Numbered from the stretch's first letter, positions 1-8,130 are shown. The stretch: DNA of 62,491 nt from an uncultured Alphaproteobacteria bacterium (GCA_949297415.1 CASFSV010000035.1:1-62491); one strand, 5' to 3'. Numbers and translations: made by a program. The notes: generated from the sequence alone by a model not told the origin.

Positions 1-81
1 GGTGCGAACGAAGAAGTAATTAAAAATTATGTAAAGTATCAAGGACAAAGGGATTTAGGTCAACTCCGTTTGGAGTTGTAA
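1..81 (+). CDS. C-terminal end of a probable IS200/IS605-family Y1 transposase (partial)
   Basis: The window opens inside a frame that gives 26 residues before a TAA, beginning GANEEVIKNYVKYQG. The pattern Gly-Ala-x4-Ile-x2-Tyr-Val-x2-Gln resembles the last helix of Y1 (HUH) transposases such as IS608 TnpA, where this tyrosine is the nucleophile that cuts single-stranded DNA. The HUH motif and the rest of the protein lie outside the window. Support comes only from this short tail and from the hairpins that follow at once, as expected at the right end of such elements. A host protein ending in a similar helix is possible. Confidence 0.5.
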   Translation, partial: GANEEVIKNYVKYQGQRDLGQLRLEL

Positions 82-131
82 AGAAAGGCACCTTAATGGT
101 GCCTTTCCAAGAACCCCGGGTTTACCCGGGG
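61..131. repeat. Three consecutive hairpins at the putative IS200-like right end
   Basis: Three perfect stem-loops follow one another. CAACTCC-GTTT-GGAGTTG lies at 61-78, inside the end of the coding frame. A 10-bp stem with loop TTAAT lies at 83-107. CCCCGGG-TTTA-CCCGGGG lies at 114-131. IS200/IS605 transposases recognise subterminal hairpins of single-stranded DNA, so one of these may be the right-end recognition hairpin; the middle one could instead act as a terminator. The element boundary cannot be fixed without the left end. Confidence 0.55.
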
Positions 132-143
132 ATATCTATTTTC

Positions 144-782
144 TTAGGATACCTTTATTTTTTTACTGTTTAGTATTTCTGTATATGCCGATATTGCAGG
201 CATGATGATGTAGTCTATCAACTCAATTTGTTGTTGGGTTAGTTTTTCTGTGAATAGTTTACGTTTTTCATCTATCATTTTTATGGTTATCGGTTGTTTG
301 CCTCGTTCTATGGCTATTTTCGTTTTTTTATCTTGTGTTTCAGCGTAAAACGCGTAGCTTTCTACCGGATGATCGTATTCGTAGGTTTCTTTGAAAGTAT
401 AATCGCTGGCGGTTTCGTATTCTTCTTCATTTTCGTAAAAGGGAATAATGTTATATATGTTTTCGTCATATTGTAAAAGACCGCCGATACTCTGCTCTTT
501 GAAATGTTTGAAGGAATTTATGATAAGGTAATTCAGTTCGTTGTAGTTAATAATGGCTACAAAATTATGAATTAGACTATTTTCGCTGTATGCGGTTTCA
601 TTGGGGGCAAGAATACGTAATTTATTTTCTTCTTTGGTGACAATATTGTCGTACAAAGGGTGGCCGGGGTGGATGAAATTCACCTCGATTTGGCTTCTCT
701 TTATATCTATAAACTTTTGGGGCTTAATGTATTGTTCTTCTTTGGCTCCCAACGTTTTTAGCCAGTTTGATATTTTATTCAT
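144..782 (-). CDS. Uncharacterised cytoplasmic protein, 212 aa
   Basis: I do not recognise this protein. It has no signal peptide or membrane segment, is rich in Glu, Lys, Tyr and Asn, and ends with a Lys-rich tail. Two ATG codons stand in tandem; the second is chosen because AGGAG lies about 6 bases before it but only 3 before the first. The gene stands alone between the IS-like remnant and the minus-strand operon upstream of it. Its position beside a mobile-element end makes it a candidate accessory gene, but nothing in the sequence gives a function. Confidence 0.75.
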   Translation of the reverse strand: MNKISNWLKTLGAKEEQYIKPQKFIDIKRSQIEVNFIHPGHPLYDNIVTKEENKLRILAPNETAYSENSLIHNFVAIINYNELNYLIINSFKHFKEQSIGGLLQYDENIYNIIPFYENEEEYETASDYTFKETYEYDHPVESYAFYAETQDKKTKIAIERGKQPITIKMIDEKRKLFTEKLTQQQIELIDYIIMPAISAYTEILNSKKIKVS

Positions 783-875
783 CATTCTCTCCTTGTGCTT
801 TTTTATCAGTATAGCATAAAAAGCCGTGCGCTGTAAATATATTTTTATTCTAGTAGATGGATACTTAGCAAATTC

Positions 876-1322
876 CTAATTTTGAGCCCGAATTGATAAA
901 AAATTATTTATTTTTTCGGTGAGCATTTGCTTATATGATGGTATGTCATCTATTCCGGTGGTTAAATCGGTTATTTTTTCATATCCGAATGAGGCTCCGT
1001 CTGATATGCGAATCAGTACTAAGTTTAGTGTGGATGGTAAATTGAAAGCAGAGATAAATTCAGGATGTCGATTTATATCTATGAGATATGCATGTATTTG
1101 GCCTTGATAGTTGTTTCTTAAAATGTTGATGATTAAGTTTATGGTAGGGGTGTTCTCTGGATTGGGATTGGCTGAGTCATAAAAAATGATGGCCTCAGGT
1201 AAGGTTTTTCCTTCGGGGTTTATATATAAATTTTCTAGTGTCGGTTCAGCGCTGGCTGTGGTAAAGGAGATGATGCAAAGTGCGCATATTCCAATAAAAC
1301 AGGTAATGATTTTTGCAAACAT
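876..1322 (-). CDS. Exported protein with a possible thioredoxin-like fold but no CxxC
   Basis: Residues 1-25 form a clear signal peptide ending TTASA before EPTLEN. The mature part, about 123 residues, has the rhythm of a thioredoxin fold: a strand AIIFYDSAN where the active site would start, a helix, then IDINRHPEFISAFNLPST followed by a strand, as in the classic VDxDxxPxLAxxFxVxSxPT segment. No CxxC pair is present, so redox catalysis is unlikely. GAGGAGG precedes the ATG by 4-5 bases. It follows pepP on the same strand after about 50 bases and may be its operon partner. The fold is inferred from pattern only. Confidence 0.7.
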   Translation of the reverse strand: MFAKIITCFIGICALCIISFTTASAEPTLENLYINPEGKTLPEAIIFYDSANPNPENTPTINLIINILRNNYQGQIHAYLIDINRHPEFISAFNLPSTLNLVLIRISDGASFGYEKITDLTTGIDDIPSYKQMLTEKINNFLSIRAQN

Positions 1323-1369
1323 TTTTCCTCCTCAAACTTTTTATCGGATATATGCTTTACTTATATCTT

Positions 1370-3046
1370 TTAAAGTGGGGCACAAGCAAATCTTAACCAT
1401 TCCAATTCTTGACGTGTTAGATATTTTTTCAGGCTTAAAAAGACTTGACGGTGGTAGCGATTGAGCCAATTAATTTCGTCTGTTGTCAGTAAGTTTTTAT
1501 TGATTAAGTTCTTATCTATTGGCGCTAAAGTTAACACTTCAAAATGTAAAAATTTGGGATTTTTATTCGCTTTTACCATATACAGATTTTCTATGCGGAT
1601 ACCAAAGGCATTTTCTTTGTAATATCCGGGCTCAATAGATGTTATCATACCGGCTTTATATTCTGCGCTTCTTTTGGCATGAATAGAAATGCGTGCGGGG
1701 CCTTCGTGTACATTTGAGAAAAATCCGACTCCATGACCGGTACCATGTTCATAATCCAGTCCCTTTTGGTAAAGAGGTTGGCGGGCTATCAAATCTAACT
1801 CATCTCCTGATGTCTTTTGAGGGAAGATAGCACCGGCTAGGGCTATGTGAGATTTTAATACAAGTGTATTTTTTTCTATCATATCCGCAGACGGTTCTCC
1901 GATGGCTATGGTTCGGGTGACATCGGTGGTACCGTCATAGTATTGTCCGCCACTATCTATCAGTAAAACGGAATTCTTCTTTAAGGTTGCGTTGCTTTGT
2001 TCGGTTGCGTGATAGTGTACGATTGCGGCATTAGAACCACTACCGGCAATCGTGGCAAAGCTTTCTGAATGGAAATTTAATTCTTTTTTGCGGAAAGATA
2101 AAAGTTTTTCCGCAACGTCAATTTCTGTTTTACCTTTATAGTTTTTGGATAGCCAATACATAAATTTGCTCAAGGCGACACCATCTCTTAAATGCGCATT
2201 ACGGATGCCTTTTAATTCAACGGCGTTTTTAACTGCTTTAAGTCCGGTTATTTCATCCGGTATATTTTTTACTTTAGTATTAAAGCTCTTGATGATGGCC
2301 GGTGCAGTGTTAAAGTCTGCGCCGAGTTTGTCATATTTAGCCAGATGCTCTTGCAATTTATCAAAACTCAGAGCTTGTTCATAATCGCAATGTTCGGCAA
2401 AGACTTTATATGTTCCGTTTTTTTCCACTAAAACATACGCTCTGAATATTGGTGTGTAAGGGAGTGCAGTCGAGCGTAAATTCAATAACCAAGAACTGTT
2501 GGAAGCATCGGTTACTAGATATGCGTCTAATCCCAGTTTTTTGATATGGGTGGCAAATGAGGCTATTTTATCTTTAGATACATGACCGGTAAATTTTTTT
2601 TGATGGGTGAATACTTTTATTTTTTGTGTGCTTAGTAATTTCGGTGCATTTTCTACCGGTATAAATTGTGCAAGCGGCAGGAGTTTCTGTAAATTATCCA
2701 AAGCGCTTTGGCTGATTACCCAAGGATTGTAACTCAAGCGTGCAGCTGTTTTAGCGTAGTTATTTTTTAGCCATTCAAAAAAGCTGATTTCTGATAATTT
2801 GACAATCTCCACTTGTCTTAAATTGACTTCTTTCTTGGCTTGGAGCTCATAGCGCCCATCCACAAATAAATAGGCCTTTGAGGGAGTGATGAATAATAAA
2901 GCATACGAACCACTGAATTTGGTCAGCTCTAAAATACGATTTTCTTCCGGTAAGATATCTTCGTTGATGAACATATTGCCGAGCGTGAAAATACGTCCGT
3001 TTAGTTTGGCTGCTTTTAATTCTTTTTGTACGCTTTTTATATCCAT
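1370..3046 (-). CDS. pepP: Xaa-Pro aminopeptidase (M24B, aminopeptidase P family)
   Basis: This cytosolic metallopeptidase removes an N-terminal residue that precedes proline. It has the long form (558 aa) usual in alphaproteobacteria: creatinase-like N-terminal domains over about residues 1-300 and a pita-bread catalytic domain after that. Metal ligands are visible: the two aspartates in DSGGQYYDGTTDVTRT, the histidine in HGTGHGVG, and the glutamates in SIEPGYYK and GIRIENL. AAGGAG lies upstream of the ATG. It follows prmA by 36 bases and is probably cotranscribed with it. All catalytic residues look intact. Confidence 0.93.
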   Translation of the reverse strand: MDIKSVQKELKAAKLNGRIFTLGNMFINEDILPEENRILELTKFSGSYALLFITPSKAYLFVDGRYELQAKKEVNLRQVEIVKLSEISFFEWLKNNYAKTAARLSYNPWVISQSALDNLQKLLPLAQFIPVENAPKLLSTQKIKVFTHQKKFTGHVSKDKIASFATHIKKLGLDAYLVTDASNSSWLLNLRSTALPYTPIFRAYVLVEKNGTYKVFAEHCDYEQALSFDKLQEHLAKYDKLGADFNTAPAIIKSFNTKVKNIPDEITGLKAVKNAVELKGIRNAHLRDGVALSKFMYWLSKNYKGKTEIDVAEKLLSFRKKELNFHSESFATIAGSGSNAAIVHYHATEQSNATLKKNSVLLIDSGGQYYDGTTDVTRTIAIGEPSADMIEKNTLVLKSHIALAGAIFPQKTSGDELDLIARQPLYQKGLDYEHGTGHGVGFFSNVHEGPARISIHAKRSAEYKAGMITSIEPGYYKENAFGIRIENLYMVKANKNPKFLHFEVLTLAPIDKNLINKNLLTTDEINWLNRYHRQVFLSLKKYLTRQELEWLRFACAPL

Positions 3047-3082
3047 GGCTACTCCTTTCTTAAGGGAAATATCGGACGGAGA

Positions 3083-3955
3083 TTATTTTTGCAATAATGC
3101 GGCGCGCCAATTTTCCATTTGATATGTTTTTATGACCTTAAAGCCAACTTGCTTATGATGTTCTATAATATCGTTTTCTTGATTGTCAATAAATCCCGAA
3201 ATTAAGTAACAGCCTCCGTGATTTAAATTTTGATATGCCGCGTTTGACATCTCTTTTAACGGATTGGCTAAAATATTGGCAAATATTATGTCATAGGGCG
3301 CTTGTTCTTTGATTTCAGGATTGTGGTAACCGTCGCTTAAAATTGCTCTCATGCAATCTTCAACGCCGTTGGTAATTGCATTGTTGTTGGTTACGTCTAC
3401 GGCTTCGTCATCAATATCGGCAGCTAAAATTTTAACATCTTTGTTCCAGATTTTGGCGGCGGCAATAGAGAGAATCCCCGAGCCGGTTCCCATATCTAAG
3501 ATGCGGTGCGGTTTGGCTATTGTTTGATGAAGTTCAGAAATGGCCGTTAGGCACATCTTTGTTGTTTGATGTTCTGAGCCAAATGCTGTGGCTGCATACA
3601 CTTGTACCGGAATTTTTGCAGTTTTAGGACAGGAGGCTTCATGTATGCCGTATATCATAAAATTTCCTATTTCAAATGGGGCGAATTTTATGACGTTCTC
3701 TTTGAGCCAATTTTTGCTTTCTAATACTTCTTCAATGTATGGCGGAAGATTTAGTTTTTGTGCTTGTATATCTGCTTTTAAGGTTTTAACGTCAAATTCC
3801 AGCGGTGCGTAGCAAACGTATTCTTCTTTGCCTTCATCGGTATAATTTACGGATACGACATCAAAGGTTTCTTCCAAATATTCCGCTTCTCTTTCCGGTA
3901 ATGTTTCTACCGGTTCAAAACGAAATAATTTACAACTCTTGCTAATGTTATGCAT
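3083..3955 (-). CDS. prmA: Ribosomal protein L11 methyltransferase
   Basis: PrmA trimethylates ribosomal protein L11 using S-adenosylmethionine. The C-terminal half carries the class I methyltransferase motif LDMGTGSGILSIAAAK, an acidic residue after the second strand (LAADIDDEAV), and the PrmA signature FANILANPL. The N-terminal part corresponds to the L11-binding domain. GAGG precedes the ATG by 8 bases. It is the first gene of the prmA-pepP group and is divergent from the lipoprotein gene; about 90 bases between the two starts must hold both promoters. Length (290 aa) is normal. Confidence 0.93.
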   Translation of the reverse strand: MHNISKSCKLFRFEPVETLPEREAEYLEETFDVVSVNYTDEGKEEYVCYAPLEFDVKTLKADIQAQKLNLPPYIEEVLESKNWLKENVIKFAPFEIGNFMIYGIHEASCPKTAKIPVQVYAATAFGSEHQTTKMCLTAISELHQTIAKPHRILDMGTGSGILSIAAAKIWNKDVKILAADIDDEAVDVTNNNAITNGVEDCMRAILSDGYHNPEIKEQAPYDIIFANILANPLKEMSNAAYQNLNHGGCYLISGFIDNQENDIIEHHKQVGFKVIKTYQMENWRAALLQK

Positions 3956-4045
3956 AGGTTTACCTCAAATATTTTTTTTTTGTTTACAACTTTTTTTTCA
4001 GGATGCATAAATATAGTGAGGAAAACGTTAAAAAGAGATTATATT

Positions 4046-4828
4046 ATGAAAAAAATATTTATCGGTTTGGCTGTTTTGGCTGTGGCTTCCTGTTCTTATT
4101 ATATGAAGGGGGATTATACTCTCGGGAAGCGGAATACTTTTAATGACTTCTTTTATACTTACAATATTCGCTATTATGATACAGGTGAGTTTTCTTCAGT
4201 TGCGAAGGAAACTGAAACTATCAGTGATTATGAAGCCGGTGTTGTTCGTCATGCTGTGCCGGGGGGAATTGTCGTTTCTTCTAAGGTCTTGGAAAAAGAG
4301 GTTTATTCTGATGAAATCGTTAGACCTACGGTGAAGGGTGCTTTGGTTTCTTATACAGTGCCGGTAGAGTTTTCTGATGAAAAGGTTTATAAAATTATTG
4401 GCGAAGTCGAAATTAATGAACATTTTTATCGCTTAGTTGAACCGAATCGTTATGGCGATATTGTGCTTTTGGATGATAGAGGGAATGTCTATCCTCGCGT
4501 CGGTAGAATCTATAACGATAGGTTAGCTCTTCTTGAAACGGCTTTCCAGTTGGAGCCCGAAGGTTTGAAGTTTGTTAATGAACGCACCAGACAGGTTGAC
4601 GATGATGAATATCTTATCTCAAGCTTTGAGGTGCGGTATGTCGGTATTGAAGACTATAAAATGGTCTTTAAATATAAAACCGTTCATAATGACAGAGGAG
4701 AACCTATTGAAGAAAATAAAACTATGAAATTCCCAATGTATGATAAAAATGTAACTTTGGGGACGATACAGTTGGAAATCTTAAATGTCGATGATACAGG
4801 TATTGAATATAAAATTTTAGCTCTGTAA
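4046..4828 (+). CDS. Putative lipoprotein of unknown function, 260 aa
   Basis: Starting at this ATG gives a short lipoprotein signal, MKKIFIGLAVLAVASC, with lipobox AVASC and Cys16 as the lipidated residue; the next residues (SYY) carry no Asp that would retain it in the inner membrane, so outer-membrane sorting is plausible. An in-frame ATG 96 bases upstream would put a long tail before the signal and is rejected. The mature part is predicted to be mainly beta strand, rich in Val, Glu and Tyr. I do not recognise a family. A terminator follows the stop. Confidence 0.8.
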   Translation: MKKIFIGLAVLAVASCSYYMKGDYTLGKRNTFNDFFYTYNIRYYDTGEFSSVAKETETISDYEAGVVRHAVPGGIVVSSKVLEKEVYSDEIVRPTVKGALVSYTVPVEFSDEKVYKIIGEVEINEHFYRLVEPNRYGDIVLLDDRGNVYPRVGRIYNDRLALLETAFQLEPEGLKFVNERTRQVDDDEYLISSFEVRYVGIEDYKMVFKYKTVHNDRGEPIEENKTMKFPMYDKNVTLGTIQLEILNVDDTGIEYKILAL

Positions 4829-4852
4829 ATGAATTGAAATTGGTAAAATGTT

Positions 4853-4884
4853 GAGGGCGGCTGTTAATGGTCGCTCTTTTTTTA
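4853..4884 (+). terminator. Intrinsic terminator after the lipoprotein gene
   Basis: An imperfect stem, GAGGGCGGC against GGTCGCTC with a small bulge, is followed by a run of seven T. It lies about 25 bases after the stop codon. Confidence 0.6.
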
Positions 4885-4957
4885 TCTAAACTAAAATAGA
4901 GGTTTAATTTGTTGCTTTGATGCTTATATCTGAAATAGTTTTGTTGTGGAGGGAAAA

Positions 4958-5269
4958 ATGCATTTTGTCAGACCGGAAAGTTTACGTCAAGGAGCTATTA
5001 TTTTAGATGTCAGAAGTGAAGATGAGTATGCGCATGAAAGATTGGCGTTGCCTCATATCCTTATTCGTGCTGATAAGGTAAATCCTGATAAATTTATGGC
5101 GGAATATAATCCTAAAGGAGATAAACTGGTTAATATTTTATGCACTTCCGGAGGTGTGGCCTCAGAAGTTGCTGAAAAGTTTGAAGAGGCTGGTTACTCT
5201 AATGTGGCTGTTGTTGTCGGAGGAATTATTGAAGCGGAATATGAGGGCGTAAAAGTGCTTAAAAATTAA
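4958..5269 (+). CDS. Single-domain rhodanese-like protein
   Basis: A single rhodanese domain of 103 residues. It has the CH2A-type LDVRSEDEYAHERL segment near the N-terminus and a catalytic cysteine in ILCTSGGVASE, with the final VGGIIEAE corresponding to the usual GG-x5-W end of the fold. Such proteins carry sulfane sulfur or bind other oxyanions; the substrate cannot be told. The ATG is preceded by GGAGGG at 5-6 bases; an upstream in-frame GTG inside that site is rejected. The loop after Cys lacks the Arg of thiosulfate sulfurtransferases such as GlpE, so the substrate may differ. Confidence 0.88.
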   Translation: MHFVRPESLRQGAIILDVRSEDEYAHERLALPHILIRADKVNPDKFMAEYNPKGDKLVNILCTSGGVASEVAEKFEEAGYSNVAVVVGGIIEAEYEGVKVLKN

Positions 5270-5303
5270 GAAAATCCTTGTCTTATTTGTTGTTTTGAGT
5301 ATT

Positions 5304-5333
5304 ATCTCCTATAAATTTATGGGAGATTTTTTT
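5304..5333 (+). terminator. Terminator hairpin containing the rnhB ribosome binding site
   Basis: ATCTCCTATA pairs with TATGGGAGAT (10 bp, one G-U pair, AATT loop) and is followed by seven T, the form of an intrinsic terminator for the rhodanese gene. The 3' arm contains GGGAG, the only ribosome binding site suitable for rnhB, whose ATG starts straight after the T run. Confidence 0.75.
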
Positions 5334-5954
5334 ATGCCTGATTTTGTGTTTGAAAATGAATTCGACGGTGTTGTTGCAGGGGTTGATGAAGCCGGACGTG
5401 GACCGTGGGTGGGACCGGTGGTTGCCGGTTGTGCGGTGTTTGTTGATAGAAATGTACATCCGTTTTTACTCGAAAATCTTAATGATTCTAAAAAATTATC
5501 GAAGAAAAAAAGAGAGCAACTTTATGAAGTTTTACAAGATGAGGCTCTTAAAGGGCATGTTAAAATCGGTATCGGACAAGCTTCGGCGCAGGAAATTGAT
5601 GATATTAATATCTTAAATGCATCATTTTTGGCGATGAAACGTGCGATTGAAGCGGCAAAAGTTCGTCCTGATATGGTTCTGGTTGATGGTAATCGTGAAC
5701 CTAAAAATTTTGGTTATGCAACAAAAGCGATTATTAAAGGTGATGCCAAATCTTATTCTATTTCGGCTGCTTCTATTTTAGCTAAAGTGTATCGTGACAG
5801 ATTGATGGAAAAAATGGCTCTGCAATATCCAGGATATGGTTTTGAAAAAAACGCTGGTTATGGTACTAAAGCACATATTGAGGGGTTGAAAAATTTGGGT
5901 GTTACCCCTGAACACCGTAAATCTTATGCGCCAATTAAGGAATTTTTGAAATAA
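5334..5954 (+). CDS. rnhB: Ribonuclease HII
   Basis: RNase HII cuts the RNA strand of RNA-DNA hybrids and removes misincorporated ribonucleotides. The N-terminal GVDEAGRGPWVGPVVAG holds the catalytic Asp18-Glu19 pair and the GRG substrate motif; KGDAKSYSISAASILAKVYRD follows in parts around residue 135-155, and the late HRKSYAP segment is typical. The protein is 206 aa. Trp-Val replaces the commoner Leu-Ala after GRGP. The ATG is used because GGGAG lies 8 bases ahead; an upstream in-frame TTG lacks a site. DHFR-like gene follows after 18 bases and is likely cotranscribed. Confidence 0.95.
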   Translation: MPDFVFENEFDGVVAGVDEAGRGPWVGPVVAGCAVFVDRNVHPFLLENLNDSKKLSKKKREQLYEVLQDEALKGHVKIGIGQASAQEIDDINILNASFLAMKRAIEAAKVRPDMVLVDGNREPKNFGYATKAIIKGDAKSYSISAASILAKVYRDRLMEKMALQYPGYGFEKNAGYGTKAHIEGLKNLGVTPEHRKSYAPIKEFLK

Positions 5955-5972
5955 TAACAAGGTGAGATTAAA

Positions 5973-6554
5973 ATGACAGTTGTTGCAATGTGGTGCCGTC
6001 ATGAAGGCGATGATATTATCGGGATTGGTAAGCATATTCCGTGGAATGTGCCGAGTGATGCTAAACATTTTTTAGATGTTGTTGATGGGCAAACTGTTGT
6101 TTGCGGTAGATTAACTTATGAAAGTTTTCCGAATCGTACCATAGATGGATGTCGAATTTTTGTGTTAACTTCAGATGAAACTTATGAAGTTAGTGATAAC
6201 GCACATCATTGTATTATTTCTTCACAGAGGCCATTGGCAGATTTAGAAGAGGATATTTATGTTGCCGGTGGGGCTACTGTTTATCATTTATTTATGAGCG
6301 GTAAAGAAAAACTAAAGCCACAAGTTGTGGTGGATTGTGTGTATACGGGAGAACTTTTGAAATGTGATGGAGAACCTGTTTCTGTTACTGATTGTGTCGC
6401 TGTTTTGCAAAAAAATTATCGCCGAGTTTCTCCTTTCTATATTCTGGATAATGTGGAAAGTGCTATTTGGATTAGAAAAGGTGAATTTGTAGAACAAAGT
6501 GTGCTGAAACGTTTGATTAGTATTTTGGAACAAAATGCAGAAATTCGTTGGTAA
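5973..6554 (+). CDS. folA: Dihydrofolate reductase-family protein
   Basis: Divergent DHFR that would reduce dihydrofolate with NADPH. Visible landmarks are IIGIGKHIPWNVPSDAKHF, matching the DHFR loop with its Trp and acidic Asp27-equivalent; VVCGRLTYESFP, matching the NADPH-binding GRxTxES; and YVAGGATVYHLF, matching the IGG-x2-Y segment. At 193 aa it is longer than E. coli FolA (159), with an extra C-terminal helix of about 30 residues. AGGTGAG precedes the ATG. The fold assignment is strong; the substrate could also be a pterin or riboflavin-type relative, though the acidic residue favours folate. Confidence 0.82.
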   Translation: MTVVAMWCRHEGDDIIGIGKHIPWNVPSDAKHFLDVVDGQTVVCGRLTYESFPNRTIDGCRIFVLTSDETYEVSDNAHHCIISSQRPLADLEEDIYVAGGATVYHLFMSGKEKLKPQVVVDCVYTGELLKCDGEPVSVTDCVAVLQKNYRRVSPFYILDNVESAIWIRKGEFVEQSVLKRLISILEQNAEIRW

Positions 6555-6668
6555 TTATACATTTGTTTTTATGCACAGGTTGGCTTAAATAAGTAATTGT
6601 TCTTGCGTAGCGATTTTCTTTTTTCTAATCTCATCCTATCTTTGTTAACGGACTAAGGACTTTTGAAA

Positions 6669-7343
6669 ATGAAAAAAATATTTATGTCTCCGCTATTTAT
6701 GCCGATTGTTTTTATGGTGGTTTGGCTTGCTTTTATGGCTGGTGTATATTGTTTGTATCCTAATGATATTTTTGCTATTACTAAAGAAGGTGGCGTGATT
6801 GAAGATATTACCCATTTTGGTTATGTTGTTTTGATTGCCGTATTGCTTTTGTGCAGTGATGATTTTTGCGATAGAGTTAAAACTTGGGCAACGCTCTTTT
6901 TCTTGGCTATGTGTGCTTTTTTGCGTGAGCAAGGTATCCAACATCATTTATCACAAACTGATACAACTCCTTTTAAATCCAGATTTTTCTTGAATCCGAA
7001 TAATCCGCTGAGTGAGAAAATTATTTTTGGTTTTGTTTTGATTGTTGTTGCTGGTGCAGTTGTTTATTTGGCGGTTAAATATTCTAAACACTTGATACGC
7101 TCTTTTTTCCAATTTAATCCGGTAACTTGGTCGATTGCCGTTTTGTGTACTGTGGGTGTGTGTGCTAAGTTTGTTGATAGATTTCCTTCTAATTGGAAAA
7201 AAGCTCATAATGGGGTTGCGCTTCCTGAACAAACTTATGTAATTTGTTCTTTGATGGAAGAATCGAGCGAAATGTTCTTGCCATACATTGCAGTTGGTGC
7301 GTTGTATCAGTTTAAGCTACAAAAACAAGGTTGGAACGCTTAA
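6669..7343 (+). CDS. Conserved multi-spanning membrane protein of unknown function
   Basis: About six hydrophobic segments separated by short loops. Polar residues recur at loop edges: FLREQGIQHH, then FKSRFFLNPNNPLSEKI, then KFVDRFPSNWKK, and a final MEESSEMFLP helix. This arrangement recalls an uncharacterised proteobacterial inner-membrane family in which the same acidic and His residues are conserved; I know no function for it. The ATG is used over an in-frame TTG two codons earlier; AAGGA lies 9 bases ahead. It follows the DHFR-like gene after about 110 bases and is closed by a strong terminator. Confidence 0.75.
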   Translation: MKKIFMSPLFMPIVFMVVWLAFMAGVYCLYPNDIFAITKEGGVIEDITHFGYVVLIAVLLLCSDDFCDRVKTWATLFFLAMCAFLREQGIQHHLSQTDTTPFKSRFFLNPNNPLSEKIIFGFVLIVVAGAVVYLAVKYSKHLIRSFFQFNPVTWSIAVLCTVGVCAKFVDRFPSNWKKAHNGVALPEQTYVICSLMEESSEMFLPYIAVGALYQFKLQKQGWNA

Positions 7344-7364
7344 CTAAAACTTATGTGGAGGGAC

Positions 7365-7400
7365 GAGGATTGAAATGGAGGGTTTCAATCCTCTTTTTTT
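7365..7400 (+). terminator. Intrinsic terminator after the membrane protein gene
   Basis: GAGGATTGAAA pairs perfectly with TTTCAATCCTC (11 bp, 7-base loop) and is followed by seven T. Confidence 0.9.
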
Positions 7401-7431
7401 GACTAAAATGTAAATTTTGACAAAAAACTTC

Positions 7432-7460
7432 TTGCGCGAGGGGGGGAAATGTGGTATGGT
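7432..7460 (+). promoter_or_regulatory. Candidate promoter of the following unknown gene
   Basis: TTGCGC, 17 bases, TATGGT, with TG-G just before the -10 hexamer (extended -10). It lies about 48 bases ahead of the ATG. A perfect TTGACA 15 bases further upstream is badly spaced for this -10. Confidence 0.4.
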
Positions 7461-7507
7461 AAAGAAGTTTTTAATAAGAATATGTTAAATTTTTAATTTT
7501 AATCATT

Positions 7508-8077
7508 ATGACAAATTTAGCTTTAACGGCTGCACATGTTGCGCCGAATGTATTTAGTAGTGTTGTATTGCGAGGTTCTAATCTTTATGCTGATAAAAAC
7601 AGCAAGACACCGATTATGACCGGTGTTAATAAGATTTCTGTTGGGTCTAAATCCAACAAAATTTCAATGTTGGATGGGCAGGTGTTTGAGTATACGCCTG
7701 ACTGGCAGTCGCTGATTGCCTTTAATGGGCAGAAGACTACGCAGATTGGTAAATACCGCATCACATCTGCAGAAGAAATAGAAGTTATTTCAGACTACGA
7801 CCTTGTGAAAGGACACAGGCTGAAGGTGATAAATGAACATGGTATGATTCTGCACGAAGACGTGCGGGCTTTCATGCCAATTAATAAAAATTTCTACCTT
7901 ATCCGTGAAGCGGACGGCGGATGGAAATTTTATTATGCCGATGGAGTGTGTGGTCGAGGGGTTTTGGTTAAGGCTAACCTCGTTGTGGGACACAAAAAAC
8001 TTTTATTTGATGAAAGAGGTAAACTCCACCTTAATCAGTGGTCACCTCTTTATTACGATAATCTTTATTTTGATTAA
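7508..8077 (+). CDS. Uncharacterised protein, 189 aa
   Basis: I do not recognise this protein. It has no signal peptide and no membrane segment and is predicted to be rich in beta strands, with recurring Gly-turn-strand units (for example GKYRITSAEEIEVIS and GHRLKVINEHGMILHE) that recall small beta-repeat proteins. The start codon is preceded by an A/T-only stretch with no Shine-Dalgarno, a property shared with the four related genes at 19757-22837. The gene has its own promoter and terminator and its codon third positions look somewhat richer in G+C than those of neighbours. Confidence 0.72.
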   Translation: MTNLALTAAHVAPNVFSSVVLRGSNLYADKNSKTPIMTGVNKISVGSKSNKISMLDGQVFEYTPDWQSLIAFNGQKTTQIGKYRITSAEEIEVISDYDLVKGHRLKVINEHGMILHEDVRAFMPINKNFYLIREADGGWKFYYADGVCGRGVLVKANLVVGHKKLLFDERGKLHLNQWSPLYYDNLYFD

Positions 8078-8102
8078 TCGTAATAACTTTCATCGCTTTT
8101 TA

Positions 8103-8130
8103 GGGGGCTGCTTCGGCGGCTCCTTTTTTT
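8103..8130 (+). terminator. Intrinsic terminator with TTCG tetraloop
   Basis: GGGGCTGC and GCGGCTCC pair (two G-U pairs) around a TTCG loop and are followed by seven T, about 25 bases after the stop codon. Confidence 0.85.

Noticed and set aside
3950..4045. Earlier in-frame start for the lipoprotein gene
   Set aside because: It would put about 32 residues before a perfect lipoprotein signal and overlap prmA's start; the later ATG gives the normal signal at the N-terminus.
7417..7422. A perfect TTGACA upstream of the unknown gene at 7508
   Set aside because: No -10 hexamer lies at 15-19 bases; the better-spaced pair starts at 7432.
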